Assembly: GCA_002633005.1 (NCBI GenBank)
Contig: NMRA01000001.1
Span: forward strand, 383,299 to 447,298
From: Phoronis australis
Taxonomy: Eukaryota; Phoronida; Phoronidae
Reading direction: 5' to 3'
Length of the DNA stretch: 64,000 nt
Below are positions 61,801 to 64,000 of this stretch, piece after piece (position 1 is the first letter of the stretch; the number at the start of each line of letters is the position of its first letter). The notes under the pieces are model-generated. The model searched no databases, was not told the DNA's origin, and was given only the letters and a program-made list of their open reading frames with translations. Made by a program: the position numbers and the translations under genes.

Positions 61801-62720
61801 TACTGTTCACAAGCAGTCATTTTCCTTTGTCTGCACAAAAACAGAAACAGAAGACACGTCTATTGTTCCATCAACATTATCATAATGCATATGTAGTGAC
61901 GTGTCATGACACATTTATTTACTCGCAGCTATGTTGTCTTACTTGAGTCATTTATCCAGGCTGCATACTGGGCATGTAAATGTGACGAGTTGTCTATGAA
62001 GATGGGCCACGGATCTTTGACGCACTTCTGACGGAGGGCGCCCATGTAGACTTGGAGGGCAAGCAACGCGAATATCATCATGACGAATATGGTGAGCAAC
62101 ATAACCTCGGCAAGCATACGGAATGACTTTAACAAAGCACCGATGATGGTTTTCAGGCCTGCAAAACAAAAGTTTATAAGTCGGCTCAAGTTCAACTTTT
62201 GAAAAAGTTCTTCGGGTGAAGACGTCGTTAAATTTGTCGACAAAAATAGCAAACAAGAATGTTTTTCTCAGTTGCTTGCGGACATTGAAATGTATTGTTT
62301 GCAGCTCTTATAAAAATGACATTTGTCACAGTCTACAGGAAACTAAGCCTTTACATCAATAAGAAATTAAGACTTTAAGATTTGATAAATGTCACGTTTA
62401 GCAATTCGTTTTTGTTCCAATTTGAAGATTTGTTACCAAAGCTCTGTCAAAAAACTAACAAAACAAACTTTTTGGAAATCAACACTACACTGTCTGCTCA
62501 CTATTGGCTCGTAGCATACTCTAAAAAACCTTCTATGTAACTTTTGGTGACAATTCTCCGTTGGTTGCACCTAAAATTTCTCACAATAAGAATCCATTAT
62601 CCACAGCACTTACCTGGAAAGATGGAGACAGCCTTCAATGCCCGAAACACCCTGAACGCGCGTATACCAGAGAGCGCGGGCCCACCTTCTGCTACGGCGT
62701 CCATTATCTCGGTGACATAG
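24659..62720 (-). CDS. Nav2: Nav2-type voltage-gated sodium channel alpha subunit (DEEA), domain I S3 to C-terminus
   Basis: Pore-forming subunit of a voltage-gated cation channel in the plasma membrane: four repeats of six membrane segments with arginine-rich S4 sensors. Twenty-four exons were identified; with one of the two alternative S4-S5 exons they give about 1800 codons in frame. The pore-loop residues are D (TLDFWED, domain I), E (LCGEWIE, II), E ([12 protein letters not shown]) and A ([10 protein letters not shown]). Vertebrate Nav and arthropod para have DEKA; DEEA marks the invertebrate Nav2/DSC1 class, which from family knowledge is sodium- and calcium-permeable and slower than Nav1. 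The C-terminus has an EF-hand-like stretch ([16 protein letters not shown]) and an IQ-like motif ([12 protein letters not shown]). The N-terminus and domain I S1-S2 lie beyond the right edge. The III-IV linker exon was not found (see gap). Confidence 0.93.
25822..28435. other. Nav2 intron, 2.6 kb
   Basis: AT-rich, no exon recognised. A duplicated GGTACCTCCCCTCCATTTCA sits at about 27648-27698, followed by a C tract near 27706-27715. Confidence 0.5.
28436..28706 (-). CDS. Nav2: Nav2 exon: domain IV S1-S3
   Basis: Encodes [36 protein letters not shown] and [17 protein letters not shown]. The acceptor is cttgcttttgcag and the donor GTGAGT; enters in phase 0, leaves in phase 1. It begins right after where the III-IV linker ends in other Nav channels (IPRPxNK). 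Confidence 0.95.
33085..33227. other. Assembly gap, 143 N
   Basis: A run of unknown bases bordered on the right by a 47-bp tandem repeat that probably continues into it. It lies between the domain III S6 and domain IV S1 exons, where the inactivation-gate exon should be. Confidence 0.99.
33228..33515 (-). repeat. 47-bp tandem repeat beside the gap, about six copies
   Basis: Unit starts TCCAATATACATAGAACTTC and ends CTATATATACAAAG. Copies differ mainly at one base (GACTGACTA or GACTTACTA) and the variants alternate for the first five units, suggesting a 94-bp dimer. Confidence 0.95.
34141..34281 (-). CDS. Nav2: Nav2 exon: domain III S6
   Basis: Encodes [18 protein letters not shown].., [20 protein letters not shown] and a final K. 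S6 is classical. The donor is GTGAGT, phase 0. The acceptor is ttgctatcggcag; the open frame continues upstream, so the start is less certain than the end. The next exon should carry the inactivation gate and was not found. Confidence 0.9.
34689..35132 (-). CDS. Nav2: Nav2 exon: domain III S3 end to pore loop, selectivity E
   Basis: Encodes [21 protein letters not shown]4 ([17 protein letters not shown]), S5, a turret with NCS, NKT and NYT sequons, and the filter [17 protein letters not shown]. The filter has E where Nav1 has K (TFKGW). The acceptor is cctaattccag and the donor GTAGGG; phase 0 both ends. Confidence 0.96.
35546..35722 (-). CDS. Nav2: Nav2 exon: domain III S2-S3
   Basis: Encodes [40 protein letters not shown] and [12 protein letters not shown]. 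The acceptor is tctggtttcag and the donor GTAAGT; phase 0 both ends. Confidence 0.95.
36667..36805 (-). CDS. Nav2: Nav2 exon: domain III S1
   Basis: Encodes [20 protein letters not shown] and [20 protein letters not shown]. It matches Nav domain III S1 (VEHNWFE...ILLSS). The acceptor is ttgactttag and the donor GTAAGT; enters in phase 2, leaves in phase 0. Confidence 0.94.
37292..37455 (-). CDS. Nav2: Nav2 exon: domain II-III linker, acidic and CCxxCC segment
   Basis: Encodes [20 protein letters not shown].., [20 protein letters not shown] and YKP. The acceptor is cttatctccacag and the donor GTAAGT; enters in phase 0, leaves in phase 2. The acidic run just before domain III is typical of Nav linkers. 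Confidence 0.88.
38074..38262 (-). CDS. Nav2: Nav2 exon: domain II-III linker
   Basis: Encodes [20 protein letters not shown].. and [15 protein letters not shown]. The acceptor is ttctcttcccag. The donor GTTTGA is weak. Phase 0 at both ends. Less certain at its 3' border than its neighbours. Confidence 0.78.
38263..39309. other. Nav2 intron
   Basis: AT-rich; no additional exon accepted. A 43-nt pseudo-exon near 38465-38507 was rejected on phase. Confidence 0.4.
39310..39663 (-). CDS. Nav2: Nav2 exon: domain II-III linker
   Basis: Encodes [20 protein letters not shown].. and KPANGILK, a hydrophilic linker of 118 codons. The acceptor is tctgtttttcag and the donor GTAGGC. Phase 0 both ends, so it could be optional. 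The long open frame with good splice sites and matching phase supports it. Confidence 0.85.
39797..39961 (-). CDS. Nav2: Nav2 exon: domain II S6 end and cysteine-rich linker start
   Basis: Encodes [20 protein letters not shown], an acidic/lysine stretch, then [13 protein letters not shown]. The five cysteines near the membrane are candidates for palmitoylation (inference). The acceptor is catgtccacag and the donor GTACAG; phase 0 both ends. Confidence 0.93.
40476..40626 (-). CDS. Nav2: Nav2 exon: domain II pore loop, selectivity E
   Basis: Encodes [20 protein letters not shown] followed by [12 protein letters not shown] and VTLVFGNYI. Both pore glutamates of GEWIE are kept. The acceptor is tttgcccatcag and the donor GTAAGT; enters in phase 2, leaves in phase 0. 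Confidence 0.95.
41245..41340. repeat. TAACTAATTA-type simple repeat
   Basis: Irregular repetition of AAGTAACTAATTACT over about 95 bp. Confidence 0.8.
42295..42342 (-). repeat. 16-bp triple repeat with DR1-like element next to alternative exon b donor
   Basis: Three exact copies of CGAGTTCATAGGTCAC (minus strand). Each holds AGTTCA-T-AGGTCA, the arrangement of a nuclear-receptor DR1 site. It begins 7 nt into the intron after exon b. Regulatory function is not shown. Confidence 0.9.
42350..42543 (-). CDS. Nav2: Nav2 alternative exon b: domain II S4-S5
   Basis: Encodes [18 protein letters not shown].., [20 protein letters not shown] and [16 protein letters not shown]. The acceptor is tttctcctcacag and the donor GTAAAA; phase 0 in, 2 out. 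About 32 of the first 53 residues match exon a. It is separated from exon a by a 647-bp intron. A triple 16-bp repeat begins 7 nt beyond its donor. Confidence 0.94.
42544..43190. other. Intron between the two alternative domain II exons
   Basis: 647 bp, unique sequence. A short palindromic stretch, TCTGCTTAAGCAGA, lies at about 43061-43074. No third exon copy seen. Confidence 0.5.
43191..43381 (-). CDS. Nav2: Nav2 alternative exon a: domain II S4-S5
   Basis: Encodes [18 protein letters not shown].., [20 protein letters not shown] and [15 protein letters not shown]. The acceptor is atgttatctag and the donor GTAACA; enters in phase 0, leaves in phase 2. It is homologous to the exon at 42350-42543 with the same phases, and the two appear mutually exclusive. 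Its S4 end reads KLARSW, with one more positive charge than the alternative. Confidence 0.92.
43382..44285. other. Nav2 intron upstream of alternative exon a
   Basis: AT-rich unique sequence; nothing recognised. Confidence 0.4.
44286..44456 (-). CDS. Nav2: Nav2 exon: domain II S2-S4 start
   Basis: Encodes [37 protein letters not shown] and FSAIRTLRL, the start of S4. The acceptor is gttcatttcag and the donor GTATGT; phase 0 at both ends. The next exon is one of two alternatives. Confidence 0.94.
45001..45065. ncRNA. 27-bp-stem hairpin in Nav2 intron (function unknown)
   Basis: Arms at 45001-45027 and 45039-45065 are inverted copies with two mismatches and one G-U-compatible position; the loop is 11 nt. 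Size fits a pre-miRNA-like hairpin or a small foldback element. It contains CCACAGGTGGC, a CTCF-like core. No RNA evidence is available. Confidence 0.4.
45139..45368 (-). CDS. Nav2: Nav2 exon: domain II S1-S2
   Basis: Encodes [40 protein letters not shown] and [20 protein letters not shown]. It joins a cysteine-rich membrane-proximal segment to S1. The acceptor is cgactatttcag and the donor GTAAGT; enters in phase 1, leaves in phase 0. Confidence 0.94.
45369..48531. other. Nav2 intron, 3.2 kb
   Basis: Holds the 27-bp repeat at 45598-45678 and three copies of GATGACTAATTAA at about 47523-47562. Otherwise AT-rich with no exon. Confidence 0.5.
45598..45678 (+). repeat. 27-bp tandem repeat, three copies
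   Basis: Units start ACTCTAACATGAGGGAGGTC at 45598, 45625 and 45652; the third is diverged. Confidence 0.92.
48532..48570 (-). CDS. Nav2: Nav2 39-nt exon in domain I-II linker
   Basis: Encodes [13 protein letters not shown]. The acceptor is attttcttacag and the donor GTAAAC. Phase 1 on both sides, so skipping keeps the frame; a plausible cassette exon. Confidence 0.83.
48571..50056. other. Nav2 intron
   Basis: Contains two poly-C runs (about 49134-49148 and 49191-49202), which make G-tracts on the transcribed strand. No exon recognised. Confidence 0.4.
50057..50213 (-). CDS. Nav2: Nav2 exon: domain I-II linker, acidic segment
   Basis: Encodes [20 protein letters not shown], a strongly acidic stretch, and EPVKIIAQ. 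The acceptor is short (acctgctcag-like) and the donor GTGCGT; enters in phase 0, leaves in phase 1. The call rests on frame continuity and composition. Confidence 0.82.
50214..52456. other. Nav2 intron, 2.2 kb
   Basis: Contains the GAT/GAC-rich stretch below. An apparent exon at 52160-52232 was rejected on phase. Confidence 0.5.
51246..51545 (+). repeat. GAT/GAC-rich imperfect trinucleotide repeat
   Basis: About 300 bp of degenerate GAT, GAC and GGT triplets (GATGATGATGACG and variants), an old decayed microsatellite. Confidence 0.85.
52457..52921 (-). CDS. Nav2: Nav2 exon: domain I-II linker, polybasic coiled coil and S/T-rich stretch
   Basis: Encodes [20 protein letters not shown], then [18 protein letters not shown] and a Ser/Thr/Asp-rich tail ending SKTQLSM. 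The acceptor is caaacttttgcag and the donor GTAAGT; phase 0 at both ends, 155 codons. The basic run and R-x-x-S sites suggest regulation by phosphorylation, as in other Nav linkers (inference). Confidence 0.9.
52922..57806. other. Nav2 intron, 4.9 kb
   Basis: The longest Nav2 intron without a gap. A diverged duplication of about 83 bp occurs at 53005-53167 (CAAAGACTGCACAAGAATG and relatives). No exon or gene recognised in the rest. Confidence 0.5.
57807..57932 (-). CDS. Nav2: Nav2 exon: domain I-II linker, coiled-coil start
   Basis: Encodes [20 protein letters not shown] and a polar tail ending SSQM. The acceptor is ttttgttgttag and the donor GTAATC. Phase 0 at both ends and 126 nt, so it could be skipped in frame. 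Confidence 0.85.
57933..59351. other. Nav2 intron
   Basis: Two CTCF-like cores in opposite orientation: CCACTAGGTGGCGCT at 59026-59040 and CGCCACCTAGTGA at 59191-59203. No exon seen. Confidence 0.45.
59352..59486 (-). CDS. Nav2: Nav2 exon: domain I S6
   Basis: Encodes [40 protein letters not shown] and DNTDK, a classical S6 ([17 protein letters not shown]). The acceptor is ccttttttcag and the donor GTAAAG; phase 0 at both ends. Confidence 0.95.
59771..59910 (+). repeat. About 32-bp degenerate tandem repeat near domain I pore exon donor
   Basis: Four to five units starting ATGTCCATATAAGG at 59771, 59802, 59834, 59866 and 59895. It ends about 20 nt from the splice donor of the exon at 59932-60073. 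Confidence 0.8.
59932..60073 (-). CDS. Nav2: Nav2 exon: domain I pore loop, selectivity D
   Basis: Encodes [20 protein letters not shown].. and [14 protein letters not shown]. The selectivity aspartate is followed by F, the aromatic position linked to tetrodotoxin sensitivity in other Nav channels. The acceptor (ctctctctcacag) and the first part of the exon are duplicated 73 bp upstream. The donor is GTAGGA. Enters in phase 2, leaves in phase 0. Confidence 0.93.
60051..60191 (-). repeat. 73-bp duplication of a 3' splice site and exon start
   Basis: Two near-identical copies, offset 73 bp, of the first ~22 nt of the domain I pore exon, its acceptor (ctctctctcacag) and upstream intron. The 60051-60123 copy is used by the gene model; the second copy is a decoy. 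Confidence 0.92.
60192..61942. other. Nav2 introns around the short turret exon
   Basis: Apart from the exon at 61076-61136, nothing was recognised in 60192-61075 and 61137-61942. Confidence 0.4.
61076..61136 (-). CDS. Nav2: Nav2 short exon: domain I extracellular turret
   Basis: Encodes (S)[19 protein letters not shown], like the LLCGNSSD turret of other Nav channels. The acceptor is tcaatttcag and the donor GTAAGT; enters in phase 1, leaves in phase 2. NAS is a glycosylation sequon. Confidence 0.88.
61943..62158 (-). CDS. Nav2: Nav2 exon: domain I S5 and start of pore turret
   Basis: Encodes [20 protein letters not shown], the S5 helix, [11 protein letters not shown], then an extracellular turret with NSS and NDS glycosylation sequons. 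The acceptor is gttttgcag and the donor GTAAGA; phase 1 both ends. Confidence 0.93.
62614..62720 (-). CDS. Nav2: Nav2 exon: domain I S3 end and S4
   Basis: Encodes [20 protein letters not shown] and [15 protein letters not shown], the domain I voltage sensor with charges at three-residue spacing. The acceptor is ctccatttcag and the donor GTAAGT (minus strand); it leaves in phase 1. The first codon is split with an exon outside the window. Confidence 0.93.
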
Positions 62721-64000
62721 CTGAAATGGAGAGCATGATGACGTCTTAATCACAATCTTTAAAGGAATATTGAACCCGATTTTGATGACTATGGTATTGT
62801 GCAACCTCACTAATTTGTAGAGCGCAACATGGCTGACAACAAACAAACTGTATAGGAGATGACAAAACGGAATTTTGTTGATGAATGTTTAATACCCAGG
62901 GAGTAACAGTGGTGACTTCCTAGGCAAGTCACTTCATTGGCCAAAAATAGACAAATAGGACCACTGCTTGGCAGTCATAGGTTAAATAGCACATTACATG
63001 TATTTTGTGTGTTTACATTATTTGTTGAAATATTCACATATCTAAGCTCCCTTCTGGTGTCATATAAACTGTGATCTGTTACCCTGAGCATAAGCATATC
63101 AACAACACAAAATAAAAATTGAAAGGTGGGGTTTTCGCTGAATGTGGATGTTAACCACTACAAATATGGAAAAAATTCACCAGTTCATACAGTAAATCTT
63201 ATTTTGTTCAAGATCCAGGAGCCTGTACCAAATGTTAGAAATAAGCAACACTGTCTATTCCAAATTCAAGAATTATGATCGACAAGTGACTATTCAACTT
63301 GATCTAACACGCTATGCAGAAGCTTGAAAACACTCTGCCCTCAGTGTCTATTTTCCGAGACTTTATGAAGTCCATCTTTAGATCGTTGATGTACAACACA
63401 GTGCCAAAATATATGGTGAAAAACAAAATTACCCATGTCTAAATCGTCAAAATCAAGAAAATTTAATTTTGTTGCAAATTTCCTTGAGAGCTTGCTGTGT
63501 ATAAAAGATAGTCTCAACGGACATTGCACTCTGTTTGAAGTCTCAAACTAGTCACGCAATCTGCTCTTCTTTTGAAAGCTGCTTCAAGATGAAGCTTTTA
63601 TTTCTGCGCTAATTCATTCTTCAACATAATTCTATCTAGTTGTCTGTGTACTAATGTTCACAGTTATTTGTTTAAGCCTGAATTCCCATTTCCCTTGTGT
63701 TGACTGATGATTAAAATGGACATTGTGGTCCAACAAGACTGTAAACCTCTTATACAAGGCTATTGAAAATTAACGAAGTGAAAATTGAACTAGGAAAATT
63801 GTATGCAGCATTCAGTCTTACCTAATAGTAGGGAAATGTTGATTCAACAAAATTTCTTTCATTAAATTCATAAATTATATTTGACCAACACAGGTGAACA
63901 AACACGTTTTTTTCTGACTTTAATTGAGTTTGACAGCGTAACAAAGGCAAATCTTCTCAGTTTACAAGACAGAACTATTTTGCATGCAGATGGCATAATA
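62721..64000. other. Nav2 intron at right edge
   Basis: No exon for domain I S1-S3 was recognised. The upstream part of the gene lies beyond 64000. Confidence 0.5.

Overview
This is animal genomic DNA: two multi-exon genes with GT-AG introns, AT-rich intergenic and intronic sequence, many minisatellites, and two runs of unknown bases. The genes converge tail to tail. The plus-strand gene (coding 1536-19161, 5' end outside the window) is the orthologue of KHDC4 (BLOM7/KIAA0907), a KH-domain RNA-binding splicing-associated protein. The minus-strand gene (coding 62720 down to 24659, 5' end outside the window) is a four-domain voltage-gated sodium channel alpha subunit. Its pore loops carry D, E, E and A in domains I-IV. 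That DEEA ring is the signature of the invertebrate Nav2 (DSC1/BSC1, 'sodium channel protein 60E') class, so the organism is an invertebrate animal; the phylum cannot be fixed from the sequence.

Layout. 1-1535: KHDC4 intron made largely of a diverged tandem array carrying CTCF-core-like motifs. 1536-19161: fourteen KHDC4 exons that keep frame end to end (768 codons plus stop). The intron between exons 5 and 6 holds about 74 near-perfect copies of a 42-bp satellite, then a 26-bp minisatellite and a probable tRNA-derived SINE. 19162 to about 21080: KHDC4 3' UTR with an AATAAA signal. About 21081-24658: convergent 3' UTR/intergenic DNA. 24659-62720: twenty-four Nav2 exons covering domain I S3-S4 to the C-terminus. 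62721-64000: upstream Nav2 intron with nothing recognised.

Main points of interest. (1) Nav2 has two tandem, homologous exons for domain II S4-S5 (43191-43381 and 42350-42543). They share splice phases and can only be used one at a time: including both, or neither, leads to an early stop. They differ in an inner S4 charge. (2) The exon for the domain III-IV linker, the fast-inactivation gate, was not found between its neighbours, and a 143-N assembly gap lies in that interval. (3) The acceptor and start of the domain I pore exon are duplicated upstream; use of the copy would frameshift. (4) A splice-competent 30-nt candidate microexon sits exactly at the GXXG loop of the KHDC4 KH domain. (5) A 27-bp-stem hairpin, a triple DR1-like element and a large set of CTCF-like motifs lie in introns. 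All exon boundaries come from reading splice sites, protein similarity and phase by eye; no alignment or transcript evidence was available.
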